From NCBI RefSeq assembly GCF_002776525.5, contig NC_045436.1, positions 164,004,756-164,068,755 of the forward strand: a DNA stretch of 64,000 nucleotides, written 5' to 3'. Position 1 is the stretch's first letter. Every line of letters starts with the position of its first letter. Shown piece after piece: positions 23,816-35,561 of this stretch. The notes below the pieces were generated by a model that saw only the letters and a program-made list of their open reading frames with translations, was not told the DNA's origin and searched no databases. Position numbers and translations under genes: made by a program. Origin of the DNA: Piliocolobus tephrosceles (taxonomy: Eukaryota > Chordata > Mammalia > Primates > Cercopithecidae).

Positions 23816-24160
23816 ATAGGAGCGTGAACCCTCATGTGAACTGTGCATGTGAAGGGCTCTAGGTTGCATGCTCCTTATGAGAATCTAATGCCTGATGATC
23901 TGTCACTGTCTCTCATCACCCCAAGATGGGACCATCTAGTTGCAGGAAAACAAGTTCAGTGCTCCCACTGATTCTACATTCTGGTGAGTGGCATGATTGT
24001 TTCATTACATAGTATAATGTAATAATAATAGAAATAAAGTGGATAATAAGTTTAATGTGCTTGAATCATCTCATAACTATCCCCTCCAACCCTCCTGGTC
24101 TGTGGAAAAAATGTATTCCATGAAACTAATCCCTGGTGCCAAAAAGGTTGGGGACTGCTA
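23630..24160. mobile_element. hAT-type non-autonomous DNA transposon with 8-bp TSD
   Basis: Terminal inverted repeats 'caggggtcccc' and 'ggttggggactgcta' match the common primate hAT element whose ends read 'caggggtccccaacc'. It is flanked by 8-bp 'tttcaacg' (23622-23629) and 'ttttaatg' (24161-24168). The duplicated copy at 26914-26921 still reads 'ttttaatg', which shows the left TSD was originally identical. No transposase is encoded. Confidence 0.85.
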
Positions 24161-24168
24161 TTTTAATG

Positions 24169-25363
24169 TCTTGAGATTCCTATTCGTCTTCATGGAAAAA
24201 TACTTTAGCCATATTTGATACTTCTCATATGTTTTCCCTTTCAACTTCTGATTTTTTTTTAATAATTACTTGTTTAATGTCTAAACCCAATAGGTCATGA
24301 ACTTTGAGAAGGTAATCATATGCATTTATGCACAGTTGCATTTGAGTGCTGAATACAGTGCCTGAAATGTGACAGGTAGTCTACATATTTATTGAAAGAG
24401 TATAACTAAAATATTAATCAGTCATCTCCTTCTTTTGTATATGTCGTAACAGGATTCTTCTGTACAAAAGTAATTGTTTCTGGTCCTGGTGACAAATTTT
24501 TACTACAATTTTCTCACGCTTTTTTACTTCTGAGTACACAAGTGACATTAGTATAATAACTACAGGTCACTGTTGAAACAATTCAAATAAATACAGAATT
24601 GTAAATGGCAAGACAGAAAGATGTAGATGTTCTTTTCAGGGAAGAAGTAACTAAATACTATATGGGGTGCTATATTGTACTGAATAAACACCCTGCAGTG
24701 CTACATGAGACGATGTGTGTATTTTATTGTCCCACCTTGACTTTTGTGGGACTATACCTTAAAAAACATTGACCTGAAGCCTCTAGTGCAGCTTCATTTG
24801 GAAGAGGTCCAGAGTATATAATGTTTTGGTAACATTTAAGCATATGAAGGGCAGAAAAAAAAAGCCTTAACTACCATGCTGTTTCATTGACTAACTCTGT
24901 CACTTGTTTCCTAGTTTATATGTCAGAAGAAAACCACGATACAATTGATGTGTCCATCTAAACAGAAAACTCCTACAGGAAAAGCAGCTCCATTTGTGAC
25001 CTACATTCTTGAAACATTCATTTTTTTCATGCCTAATTCTTAACACCACTCCTATCAGTTATTGAATTGCTTAATATGCACCACACCTGTATCATGCCCT
25101 GCCAAGCGCAGGGCCTTTGGATACGAAGTCCACAGTCTGGATGGTTCAAGTGTTCAAGTGAGATGAACTTGCTTACTGGCCAGGGCTCAGGAAGGGTATA
25201 GCTGGAAGGGTGAGATATTTCACTCCCATTTTGCTTGATAAATCTTCCATAGAGGGGAAACTTCATGGAGGCAGAGAGTATAGAGATGTTACAGATGAAG
25301 GTGTTTTCAAGAGTGAGACTGCAGGATATTTGGTAAACAGCCTTGGGTTGCTGTTAGGTGAAT
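24169..25363. other. 1.2 kb with no assigned feature
   Basis: Apparently unique sequence. Short frames near 25033-25395 overlap on both strands and are not called. Confidence 0.4.
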
Positions 25364-25368
25364 ATACA

Positions 25369-25713
25369 TGTATTAGTCCATTTTCATGCTGCTGATAAAG
25401 ACATACCTGAGACTGGGAAGAAAAATGTTTAATGGACTCACAGTTCCACATGGCTGGGGAGACCTCACAATCATGGCAGAAGATGAAAGACACTTCTTAC
25501 ATGGTGGTGGCAAGAGACAATGAAAGCAGAAACCCTTTATAAAACTATCAGATCTCGTGAGACTTGTTCACTACCATGAGAACAGTCTGGGGGAACTTCC
25601 GCCATGATTCAACTATCTGTCACCAGGTCCCTCCCTCAACACATGGGAATTAGGGGTGGGGGGATACAATTCAAGATGAGATTTGGGTGCAGACACAGAG
25701 CCCAACCGTATCA
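25369..25713 (-). mobile_element. MST-type MaLR LTR, solo, with 5-bp TSD
   Basis: Inverse MST LTR from 'tgtattagtccattttcatg' to 'cccaaccgtatca'. The perfect 5-bp TSD 'ataca' is at 25364-25368 and 25714-25718. Confidence 0.92.
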
Positions 25714-25769
25714 ATACATCTAGATGGAGTTCCACCAACTTTTGTTCGGTAATAGCTTTACGATATTAA

Positions 25770-25905
25770 TATAGTAAATTTACATACCATATAATTTACA
25801 TACCATGAAGTCCACCCATTGCAAATGTAATATCCAGTGATTCTGTATAGATTTCTATAGTGCAACCATTACCACATGTGGATGTTCAAAAGGCTGTGTG
25901 TCCTT
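25770..25905 (-). mobile_element. L1 3' UTR fragment (old)
   Basis: Antisense wording of older L1 3' regions: 'catgaagtccacccattgc', 'atccagtgattctgtata', 'gtgcaaccattaccacatgt'. Confidence 0.6.
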
Positions 25906-26601
25906 CAGCCTCCTCATCCCTCTTCTGCAATGATAGTGAGCTCTCACAATGAGATCCTAATCTCTATCTCTTAAACCAGTGAAGGAATATTTTTAGTTTG
26001 TGGTCTTTTTCTTCTCCATAAAATTATATTCATTCCTCTGTTGTTAGGTAAGCATCCTAATTTGTTCTTAGCATTTTGTAAATTTGTTAGTAGCTTTCTA
26101 ACATTTCAGGTTTCAATATATTGTTTATTTGTGGGTGGAATGGCAGTGGAATGCGACAGAATGAAATTGTGTGTTTAGGAATGCTTGCCTGTGTGGAAGG
26201 AGATAATAAAGTTTTTATTAAGTCACAAAATTCTGTAACTTACCTTTGTCTTTATATTTATGATAATATATCCATATGCTGTTATATGAATATTCAAGTA
26301 AGTTTTGAATATCTTAGAATTATAGGTTTTTAAAGTGGCAGTGGTTTAAAGTCATTTTCTGGTCTAATTTTTAGCAGGTGAAATGTTATCCCCCAAACAT
26401 GAAGCAGCTGACGCTAAGAGTGGCTAAATTTATTCATTCATGTTTTCATCAATTATTTGATGAATGACTTCTACAGCCAAGTCACAGGATTAGTTATTAG
26501 TGAGGAAAAAGAAAAAGTGAAGTCTTTGTGGTCAACTGAGCTGGCTTGGCTGTGACTGCTAATTCGGTGTTTGTTCATCAAATATATAATTTCACAGAAT
26601 A
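25906..26601. other. No feature recognised
   Basis: About 700 bp. A 70-residue frame at 26121-26333 has no domain. Confidence 0.4.
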
Positions 26602-27159
26602 TCTACATCACACAAGGTCACTGTATGATCATGATGGAGTGAGACAAAAAACAAGACCACTCTATGATCACGTCTGATCACAAACCAAACAAGAACACAA
26701 GCCAAGCCATGAAAATGACTATGTGCGCTCAGCTAACATGACTGCTGTTTCTTTACCAACCCTCATTTTAGCCTTGCATTGTCCTTCTTGCCTTCTAAAT
26801 GAAAACTACTAAGATTCACAGATTAGATGGTCATATATTAACCCTACACATGACGTCAGGTAGCTGGCATCCATGGAGATGTGTAAATTACCAGATGCAG
26901 AATGGAATTGGACTTTTAATGCAGTGGTCTCCAACCCTCAGGCCATGGACCAGTTGCAGTCTGTGGTCTGTTAGGAATCAGGCAGCACAGCAGCAGATGA
27001 GTATCAGTGAGCAAGCGAAGCTTTGTCTGTATTTACAGCTGGTCCCCATTGCTTGCATTACCTCTGAGCTCCGCCTCCTGTCAGATTAGTGGCAGCATTA
27101 GATTCTCTACATCACAAAGGTCACTGTATGATCATGATAGAGTGAGACAGAAAACAAGA
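26602..27159. repeat. Patchwork duplication: local 55-bp repeat plus a 296-bp segment copied from 23.5 kb
   Basis: 26602-26656 is repeated at 27106-27159 (both begin 'tctacatcac' and contain 'ggtcactgtatgatcatgat'). Immediately before the second copy lies 26812-27107, a copy of 23523-23815. The junctions share short matches with the donor sites: 'agatt' at the first, 'tct' at the second and 'aaga' at the third. The hAT element in this copy is cut short at 27107, where the local repeat begins. Confidence 0.85.
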
Positions 27160-27432
27160 TTCCAAGATACCTGATCATAGAATTGACCTTCCTTTTCAGC
27201 ATTCAACAGAAAAATCTAATTCATAGTCCCCAATAGAGAGGAAAATTAGATTTGTCTGAATCTTCCACAAAATCATCTAACACAAACCCAAATCTTGTAC
27301 TGAGCCCCTCTTAATAACCTCTACTGAGACCTTTCCTTCATGGTTCCACATGGTTGCTCTCTCCCTTGTTGCAATGAGCCTAGCTTTGTTTGACTCCTGA
27401 TCTATTCCTGGTGATCTTTGGCTGGAGGTCAA
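26657..27432 (+). mobile_element. Possible ERV LTR interrupted by the patchwork duplication
   Basis: Outside the copied block (26657-26811 and 27160-27432) the wording 'gccaagccatgaaaatgac', 'ccttgcattgtccttcttgc', 'gttgctctctcccttgttgc' and 'ctggtgatctttggctggag' resembles ERV1 LTRs. The family is not named and the ends are uncertain. Confidence 0.35.
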
Positions 27433-27489
27433 GTACTTTAGGTTTGGAGGTAAAATGGATATCAAGAGACTTTGTCTCAGTTCTCATGG

Positions 27490-28170
27490 AACTTTTATTC
27501 TGTTCAGAGAGACAGACATAAGATAATTTGCTAATTAGTAGAAAATTGCCAATGAAATCAGTGTTCTGAAGATAGGAATTTGCCTGTTTGTATAACAAGG
27601 GTCTGGAAGCTTCACTGGGGAAGTGTCTATTGAACTGAGAGGTAAGAAGGACAGACAAGGGGAAAGGTTAGAAGGGCAAAGAGAAAGGACCTGAGACAGC
27701 AGATCAGGTAGCACTTTGGAGAAACTGAGAGAAGGCCAGTAGCAATAGAGGGCAGGGTAATGGTGGGGGTTGGGCAGGTGAGGTCCAGTGTTAGAGGTTC
27801 TGAATGTAGAAAATCATGGTCGTTTTTTCAAAGAACTGAAAGAAAGCCATTGAAAGATTTAGGGAAGGTAATGGTGTTATCACATCACAGTGCATTGTAC
27901 AAAGATTTTTGGATGTTGTGGGAAGAACATATTTGGGAGGATCCACACTGGATGTGGGAAGACTGGCCCAGAGATTTATTTAGATGAGAAGTGATAAAAG
28001 CTTGGGTTACAACAGAGGAAGTAATAATAGAGAGATGTCGACTCTTCTTGGATATATTTTATTGCTAAAATAAATAAGACTGTATAATGGATTAGGATCA
28101 AGGAAGTGGGAGGGAGAGGGAGGTGTTCTGGCTTGGGCAACTCAAGAGATGCCATGACATTTACCGGCTT
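27490..28170 (-). mobile_element. L2 LINE fragment
   Basis: Antisense L2 order: 'aaaggacctgagacagcaga', 'gagaaggccagtagcaatag', 'gaaagccattgaaagattta', 'aataagactgtataatggat', 'gtgggagggagagggaggtg'. Frames inside are broken. Confidence 0.7.
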
Positions 28171-28744
28171 GATGCATGGCACGTTTACTACCTTTACTAA
28201 CGTCAAAAACCTGTTCAGTATTGGAACTAAAATTCACTTTGTCTGTCTTCTGGAGCAGGTCTTCTTCCCTTTACTTTCAACCTTTGTGTCAAAAATGAAG
28301 TACGAGGGAAGACGTGAAACTGGGAGAAATTCAGGAAGGTTAGTTCAGGAATTGATTTGCAGAAAGTTTTGAAATATACCATCATGTTATAATAATTGAT
28401 CATTTTAAGGCCCCTTTAAAAGATTCCAAGATTAATAATTTTAAAGTTGACTCAATTGAATAGGAAGGTTGTTCTCTGGGAATGAAATTTGGGGTGCAAG
28501 GTTGGAGAGAGAATGCGGTTTAGGAAATGTGATGATATGGATGAAAACCATCTCTTTTCTTTAGATGTTATTGGAACTGTGTCTTTATTTTTGTGCTTTT
28601 TTGTTAATAGGTCAGCCTTGCATTCATCCACTCAACCATTATTTTCATTCAAAAACATGTTCAGAGAGTGATTAATTCCCATGTCTGTTGCTAGAAGCTG
28701 AAGATAAATAACAATGAATAATTGTTGTACAATGTAGAGAATAT
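28171..28744. other. No feature recognised
   Basis: About 570 bp, possibly including a decayed L2 or MIR piece near 28640-28720. Not assigned. Confidence 0.4.
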
Positions 28745-28900
28745 CAGTCCAGGAGTCAGGAAACCTGGTGTTAGCCCCAGATCTGTTTCTATTCATATGT
28801 ACATTTCTTTAAATACTTTATTATTTTTTGACCTTTGTTTTCTTATCTGCAATGTGGAAATACAAAAATACTAACCCTGATTACCTTAGAGGCACCAACC
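28745..28900 (+). mobile_element. MIR SINE
   Basis: 'agtccaggagtcaggaaacc', 'ttgttttcttatctgcaatg' and 'atactaaccctgattacctt' follow MIR order with gaps. Confidence 0.65.
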
Positions 28901-29555
28901 TTTATTTAGGGAAACAAAAACAAAAACTGTGCTCCCCAAACTGCAAAGCAACATAAGGGAGGCAGAGAGACGATTAATTTTGGTTCCTTGTAAAGTGAGG
29001 ATAATATTAGTGCAGGCCTAAGGTTTTCAGGATTACTAAATGAGATAAGACATGTAAGGTCTATTAAATACTAAATATCCTAAGTGAAAAATACTATTCA
29101 TACTAAATATTAAGAAACTAAAAACTGAAATATTCACTTGTTGTTGGAGAAAGTCAGATTTTAACATTCCTGGCATAGTGATCAAATACTGTGGTTTTGA
29201 TTTGTAAGACAGGCAACAGTCTGCACTTCAGTCTCAGTAGCCTGGGCTTAAGAAAAATTGAATAATATTAATAATATTAATTCTCATTCTCATTAAACAT
29301 TTTATCTCCCATGAAGAACTTCAGGACCTTAGCCCCTTCTGTGCCCTACCCTATGCACCCCACCTAACATTATTCTTTTAAAAAAAAAAAAATTACCTGA
29401 ATTCTGTTTGTGTTCTCTATCCCTTTCCTACTATGTATATATTTTTGTCTTGATGACTTATGTCTGTATAGCTCTTAAGAAGGACGTTTTATTACGGCAC
29501 TGTCTAAGGAGGCACTGCTTCTCAGCCGAGTAGCTATATCCTGGTGCTGTGCAGC
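28901..29555. other. No feature recognised
   Basis: About 650 bp with a 14-A tract near 29380. Nothing assigned. Confidence 0.4.
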
Positions 29556-29782
29556 TATAAAAAAAATAAAAATTCTTCAATTAGCCGGGCATGGTGGCAC
29601 GCGCCTGTAGTCCCAGCTACTTGGGAGGCCAAGACAGAAGAATTGCTTGAACCCGGGAGGTGGAGGTTGCAGTGAGCTAAGATTGTGCCACTGCACTCCA
29701 GCCTGGGTGACAGAGCGAGACTCCATCTCAAAAAAAAAAAAATAAATAAATAAAATAAAATAAATAAATAAAATAAAATAAA
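29556..29782 (+). mobile_element. Alu right arm, 5'-truncated
   Basis: It starts at the middle A-rich linker ('aattagccgggcatggtggc') and runs through the right arm to an (AAAT)n/(AAAAT)n tail at 29731-29782. The left arm is missing. Confidence 0.93.
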
Positions 29783-31349
29783 TCTTTCATGTGTCATTTA
29801 CCACCATTTTCCAAGCAGTGTTGTGGGCAGATGTGAGGAATAATGCCTCCTCCTGCCTCCACAACTTGGTGGTGTATGTCATGACTTGCGTGTCCCAAAT
29901 TTGTATTGTTTTGGCACCAAATCCATGGCACGCTTTCTATACCCACCAGTCTAACTTGCTTTCCCTTCTTTCTCTTGCCAGGCACAAAGCCACTCTTTTG
30001 ACAACTAGAGGTTTGTCACTGGTTTCATATGACCAGTGATTTTTAAATTCAACTGGGTCTCATCCACTGCTGCACATTTATCAATGTATTTTAGAGGTTT
30101 CTTTTTATTCCTTGACTATTGTATCATAAATTTAAAAAAATTACATGTCAAAATACCTTTTATTGCTTATGTAATAAAAGTGCTTTGGACATGAAGCTAT
30201 GAAAACCGGTGTGAGAATATGTTCTGTCTCACACACTAGTTAAATCATCCAAGGGAAAACGTTTAAAAGTCTCCGAACCTTATTTACCTGTAAAATGGAC
30301 ATAAAACCTTACTCGATTTTTCTGAGAAGATGCCCTCAAAAAATCTTGCACAGTCCCTTGCCAAGTTTCCGACTTGGAGAATGAATGTAATGAAAGCGTT
30401 GGCCCCAGTTTGACTGAAGAACACAGGAGAGACTTCTCATGAGAAATGCTGGCAAATGTTATGACTAGAATCTCTTTTTGAAGCTATAGTGTGCTTGATT
30501 ACCTGAGGCCCTGGGGAGAGTTTATGTTTGTCATCATAATGTTACATGCTATGTTTGGCAATGTATTATATTCTGCTATACCTGCAATTTGTTTTGGGAA
30601 GGAGTTTGTATGAGGAATTCTAGAATTCTATATTAATGTAAGTAGCATTGGATTTTCCTTCAATTCCTCTGGGTCCTGTTTTATTAATGCCTCAGTCCTT
30701 TCTTTTTAGATCATCATGTGAATGATGATGAAAGTAGAAAACATTCATTGAAAACAGAAAATGTACATGGTTGGGGAGTGAGTTGTCTCAAGGCAAATAA
30801 TTCACTTGCTTCTTTTGACTGTAAACTTCTATGTTATTTGAAAGTATTTTGCCTAGGGAGTCACTGTTTTGTTTTAGTTCTTTAAAAATGTTGGTAACTT
30901 TACTATATGAATTGATCTGATTTGGTTCATTTTTGTAATCCTTGCTTTGGCTAGAAAAGGAAAGAAAATGACGGTAAAGGCCCTTTTGCAAAACAAACCA
31001 AATCTAATAAGAAAGCAAATGTAAAACAGTGAATTGTAGCAAGTCTTCAGTGTCTCTTAATATTTTAGTTGAAAACCGTAAAATCAACCGTGAAAACTGC
31101 CAGTTACAGAACCCGTAGCATAACCAAAATTCCCAGTGGTCTCGAAATAATGTAGTGCCAACTTGATTTAAATAATTTGGTCACTGATAATTTGATTCCT
31201 TTAACACACCAATAGAATGGACACTTAGGGTGAAAGAACTCATTTCTCCTCAGGAGGCTAGAGAATATTCAGGATCTTTCTACAAGCTTAGCTATCAAAA
31301 GTGTGTACTGTATATAGAGATTATCTTTACGTAGATTCTTATCCAGATT
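29783..31349. other. 1.6 kb with no assigned feature
   Basis: A possible short MIR core ('acctgtaaaatggacataaa', about 30285) is the only repeat hint. No gene seen. Confidence 0.4.
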
Positions 31350-31583
31350 GAGTGGAGGGGTTGGCAAGCATTTTCTATAGTAAGCTCCATGTAGAAATTT
31401 TAAACTTTGCAGTCATATAGTCACCATTACAACTACTCAACTCTGTCATTGTGGGATGAATGAAACTACAGACAATAAGGAAATGAATGGATGTGGTTTG
31501 TTGTAATAAGATTTATTTACAAATATAGGCAGTGTATCAAGTTTACTCCATGGAGTGTAGTTTACTAACTTCTGTTCTAGGGA
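31350..31583. mobile_element. hAT-Charlie DNA transposon relic
   Basis: It begins 'ggggttggcaagcattttct', contains 'actactcaactctgtcattg' and 'ataagatttatttacaaata', and ends 'gtagtttactaacttctg'. This matches the primate hAT element with 'ggttggcaaactt' type ends. Confidence 0.8.
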
Positions 31584-31994
31584 GAGGGAGGGAAACTTAT
31601 TTGTTAAATGGTTAACATGTGACATAGAAATCACAGCTTTCCAGAGTTCAGAAGTGTGTCTTCATTGCTGTTCTAAAGGCCTGAACATGAAGTCTTTATC
31701 CCTATCCAGTTCTGTAACTCCCTTGCACCTGGCACATTCAACAAATATTTACTGTCTTGTTATTAACCTGTTAAAGTCATAACTAAGCAATTTGAAAGTG
31801 AATATATATTAATATTTTAGTGAATGCTGTTGTACTAATTTCTTAGTCACTACCTCTACCTTCCTCCAACAAACAGGTGTCATATAGCTTTCGACCAATA
31901 TTAATGTCAAAGATTACGAAAGCTAATACAATAAGCCAAGATTAGCACTTGGAGAAGTCTTTTAAAATGTTGGTAATATAAAGAAAAGTTTGAA
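31584..31994. other. No feature recognised
   Basis: About 410 bp. 'gcacctggcacattcaacaa' near 31725 hints at an L2 or MIR tail. Confidence 0.4.
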
Positions 31995-32240
31995 TGTGGT
32001 GTTTGGAGTTACCCATACCTAGATTCAATTTCTGGCTTTGTCATTTACTAGAGATAATAGACCTCAGCCAAGTAAGTTCACCTCTGTAAATCTCAGTTAC
32101 CTCATCTGTAAAAGAGGGAAAATAATGTGCCTTCTTCATTGGATTGTTGCGAATACTACGGAAAATTCTCCTTGGAAAGCACTTAACATGGTGCCTAGTA
32201 AGAGCTCTATAAATCGCACCTCTTATTATTATTAATGGTA
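31995..32240 (+). mobile_element. MIR SINE
   Basis: Nearly complete sense MIR: 'gattcaatttctggctttgt', 'ctcatctgtaaaagaggg', 'cttcattggattgttgcgaa', 'gtgcctagtaagagctctat', ending in (TTA)n. Confidence 0.92.
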
Positions 32241-32757
32241 TATCATTAAAGTACCAAATTCTTGGTATGCTCATACTTTCAAGAATAAAAAAGTTGAAAT
32301 TATAGAGGTTTTTTTTTTTTTTCCTTTCTTTTTCCTGGATGGACTGTTACGTAAAATCGATATTTCTTCCAGGAAAATGTCAGCTCATAGTCAATTAATT
32401 AAAACATTTTGATAATGTAGTCAAAGATTGGAAATGAACTTTATTATATATGGGTGAAAAGTATTGATATACCAAATATATAAGCCAAATATATTAGTAG
32501 TTTTTAACCCACGGAAAGAACTGATTATTTTGAAGCAGGATAGCTTTTACTATCTTTACCTTTTTTGTTTCATATGCCTTCTAAGTGTGCAAGAATACAA
32601 AACATTCAGATAGTTTCTAAGGAAATTATAAATGTAAAGCTGAAATCTGGAATTGAAAGTAGGTATTTCTTCAGTTTCAAACTACATCACCTCCAAAAAC
32701 CTTAAAAGCTTATTTTTTTCTCATTCTCTTAATCTATTGCAGAATAGCTTAAAATAA
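32241..32757. other. No feature recognised
   Basis: About 520 bp of AT-rich sequence with a 16-T tract near 32310. Confidence 0.4.
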
Positions 32758-32760
32758 TGG

Positions 32761-32782
32761 CTCTTTGCTCTTTCTTTCTCTC

Positions 32783-32829
<47 letters not shown>

Positions 32830-32955
32830 TGTTTCTTTCTTTCTTTCTCTCTCTCTCTCTCTCTTTCTTTCTCTCTCTCTCTCTCTCCCTCTCTTTATCT
32901 CTCTCTCTCCTCTCTCTCTCTCTCCCTCTCTTTATCTCTCTCTCTCTCTCCTTTT
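32761..32955. repeat. (CTTT)n / (CT)n pyrimidine microsatellite
   Basis: About 195 bp of almost pure pyrimidine on the plus strand, TTTC units passing into CT units with a repeated 'ccctctctttatctc' block. It gives the illusion of 78- and 200-residue frames rich in Leu, Ser and Phe; these are not genes. Confidence 0.97.
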
Positions 32956-33108
32956 TTTTTTTCAGGGTCTTGCTCTGTCACCCAGGCTGGTAGAAACGGG
33001 GTTTTGCCATGTTGCCCAGGCTGGTCTTGAATTCCTGAGTTCAAGCAGTCTTCCCACCTCAGCCTCCCAAAGTGCTGGAATTATAGGCGTGAGCCACCAT
33101 GCCCATCC
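32951..33108 (-). mobile_element. Alu with a large internal deletion
   Basis: The inverse Alu goes directly from 'cacccaggctgg' to 'tagaaacggggttttgcc', losing about 140 bp of the middle, then runs to the inverted 5' end 'gtgagccaccatgccc'. Confidence 0.92.
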
Positions 33109-33239
33109 TGCATTTTATTTTATTTCTCAATTTAACTGGTTCATTTCAGACATCTTTCTCTCACGCAACTTAAACGAAGATGTGTGTCTATGTGACCAGA
33201 GAGAGTCCTGGATTTTGAGATGCCAGAGATCAGACAGAG

Positions 33240-33420
33240 AAGGACCAAGCCTGACAGTCTGGAGTAGGAAAGACCTCATTGGAAGAGGTCACGCCAGTCA
33301 ACACCATGAAGAGTTAGAAGAAATGGGGAAGACTTGGACTTACAGGGAGTGGAGAAAGCTAATGTAGGGAGGGAGTTCTGGAGAACGAAAGGTTGGAGAG
33401 AACCTGTGCTATAGATAATT
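33240..33420 (-). mobile_element. Possible L2 LINE fragment
   Basis: 'aaagacctcattggaagagg' and 'gagggagttctggagaacga' resemble antisense L2 wording. The match is weak. Confidence 0.4.
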
Positions 33421-33589
33421 GAGAAAGAGAAAAAATTGCGTAAGAAGTACATTACAGGCCATATGAAACAATTTCTGTAACATTCCATGAGAAACCGTAG
33501 TAAAGAACAAAACTTGCTTTAAAATAGTGTAATGTGATATTATATAAGAACTAAACCACAGCGCTCTCCGTGTTTATTAGGGTTTATTT

Positions 33590-33892
33590 TAATTTTTATT
33601 TATTTATTGAGACAGAGTCTCACTCTGTAGCTCAGGCTGGAGTGCAGTGGCACGATCTCAGCTCACTGCTCCCTCTGCCTCCTGGGTTCAAGTGATTCTC
33701 TTGCTTCAGCCTCCCTAGTAGCTGGGATTACAGGCAAGCACCACTGGACCTGGCTAATTTTTCCTTTTTTAGAAGAGACAGGTTCTCACCGTGTGTTGGC
33801 CAGTCTGGTCTTGAACTCCTGGCCTCAGGTGATCCACCTGCCTCGGCCTCCCAAAGTGCTGGGATTACAGGTGAGTCACCACACGGGCCCTT
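33590..33892 (-). mobile_element. Alu (AluS/J-like), full length
   Basis: Inverse Alu from a T-rich 3' tail and 'gagacagagtctcactctg' to 'gtgagtcaccacacgggccc'. Many substitutions show age. Confidence 0.95.
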
Positions 33893-34250
33893 TTTTTTTT
33901 TTCTTTTCTTTTCTTTTTTTTTAAAGAGAGTGTGTTTCTGTTGCAGATTTACCAGAGATTATATAATATACCCTTGCATCTCTTTTTTCTAATTTATATT
34001 TAAGAAAATCAACTCAGAAAGCAACACAAAAAAAAATTGTGTGAGATGCCCCATATAAATGGCATCTGAAACAGACAAACAATTCCAATGAGAAGAGTAT
34101 TTCAAGTTCATGTAGAATTTTCACTTACTTACACAAATCCTACTTGACCTATTTGTTTTAAAATTTTTCTGTGTCTGAAAAGATTCTATATTAGTATCAC
34201 TTTGCTCATAGACATTACACAGGGTGATTTATCAGGCAGTTTTCCCTTTG
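33893..34250. other. No feature recognised
   Basis: About 360 bp, T-rich at the left, nothing assigned. Confidence 0.4.
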
Positions 34251-34255
34251 AGAAC

Positions 34256-34647
34256 TGTACTAGATTGCTGGGGCTGCCATAACAAAATACCACAGACTGG
34301 GTGGCTTACGCAACAGACCTTTTCCTCACAGTTCTGCAGGCTGGAAGTCCAAGATCAAGGCGTCCCCGGGTTTGGTTTCTTCTAAGGCCTTGCTTTTTGA
34401 CTACGCTACTCTCCACGTCCTCACACTGCCTTTCTTCTGTGCACACGCTTCCCTGATGTCTACGTAGGCGTCCTAATTTCTGCTTCTTAGAAGGACACCA
34501 GTCGGACTGAATCAGTGCTCACCCCAGTGGCCTCATTTGAACTTCATCACTTCCTTAAAGCTCCCGTCTCTGAATACAATCTCATTTTGAGGTATGGGTG
34601 AGTTAGGGCTTTGAATTTTGGGGGAACTGAAAATTCAGTCTCTAGCA
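34256..34647 (-). mobile_element. MLT1-type MaLR LTR, solo
   Basis: Inverse MLT1 from 'tgtactagattgctggggct' through 'ggctggaagtccaagatcaa' to 'attcagtctctagca'. Flanks 'agaac' and 'aggac' fit a 5-bp TSD with one change. Confidence 0.9.
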
Positions 34648-34732
34648 AGGACCACGGCCTATTTACTGAGTACTTGAGGGTAAACATGGGTTTGACTGGA
34701 GAGACGAAGGGAACTTCAGGTCTCAGCGAGAT

Positions 34733-35029
34733 TTTTGTTTGTTTGTTTGTTTGTTTGTTTTGAGATAGTCTCCTTCTGTCACCCATGCTGGAATGCAGTG
34801 GTGCAATCTCGACTCACTGCAACCTCTGCCTCCCTGGTTCAAGCAATTCCCCTGCTTCAGCCTCCCTAGTAGCTGGGATTACAGGTGCACGCCACCACGC
34901 CTGGCTAATTTTTTGTACTTTTAGTAGAGACGGGGTTTCAGACTGGTCGCAAACTGCTGACTTCAGGCAACCTGCCCACCTTGGCCTCCCAAAGTACTAG
35001 GATTACAGACGTGAGCCACCGCGCCTGGT
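34733..35029 (-). mobile_element. Alu, near full length, small internal deletion
   Basis: Inverse Alu with a (TTTG)n-modified tail and a roughly 12-bp loss after 'gacggggtttca'. Ends 'gtgagccaccgcgcctgg'. Confidence 0.95.
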
Positions 35030-35561
35030 TGTCTCAGTTTGAGTTTTTAAGCCAGGGTCTCAGATTCTCCGAGCCTCCCCAAGAATTGTAGGTGAAAGCC
35101 TTCCTAGAGGGCAACCTTGTATTTCCAGCATCCATCATGTTGCAGTTATTGCTCTACATACTCAGATGCCTTCAGGAAGCTGTCAGTGCTCATGCTGTCT
35201 ACCAGGTATATATTTTCATGAGACAAAACAATTGATTGAGAATGAACCCATTCAATTAAGCAGTTTATGAGTAAGTGGCTCCTGACAGGATAAAATTAAG
35301 TGAAATCTGAGATAATCCAGTCAATGTTATCTTCCCCTGTGGTATATTTTATGTATTTTTTCCTTGAGTGACAATTGGGCCCAGACCTGGAAGACAGTTT
35401 TTATGGGCAGATTTTGTGTGATTAAATGGAATTCAATATTTTAATATAAAAAAAGGATTCAGGTGGTATTTATTATTTTCTTTTCCAAACTCTGCCTCTT
35501 AAATCATAAGCTCTGTGTTTGAATTTTATTTTGTTTTTCTCTTATTGAAAAACTAGTTGTC
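35030..35561. other. No feature recognised
   Basis: About 530 bp of apparently unique sequence. Confidence 0.4.

Noticed and set aside
32765..33367. 200-residue plus-strand open frame
   Set aside because: It translates a CT microsatellite, an antisense Alu and possible L2. Low complexity with no domain.
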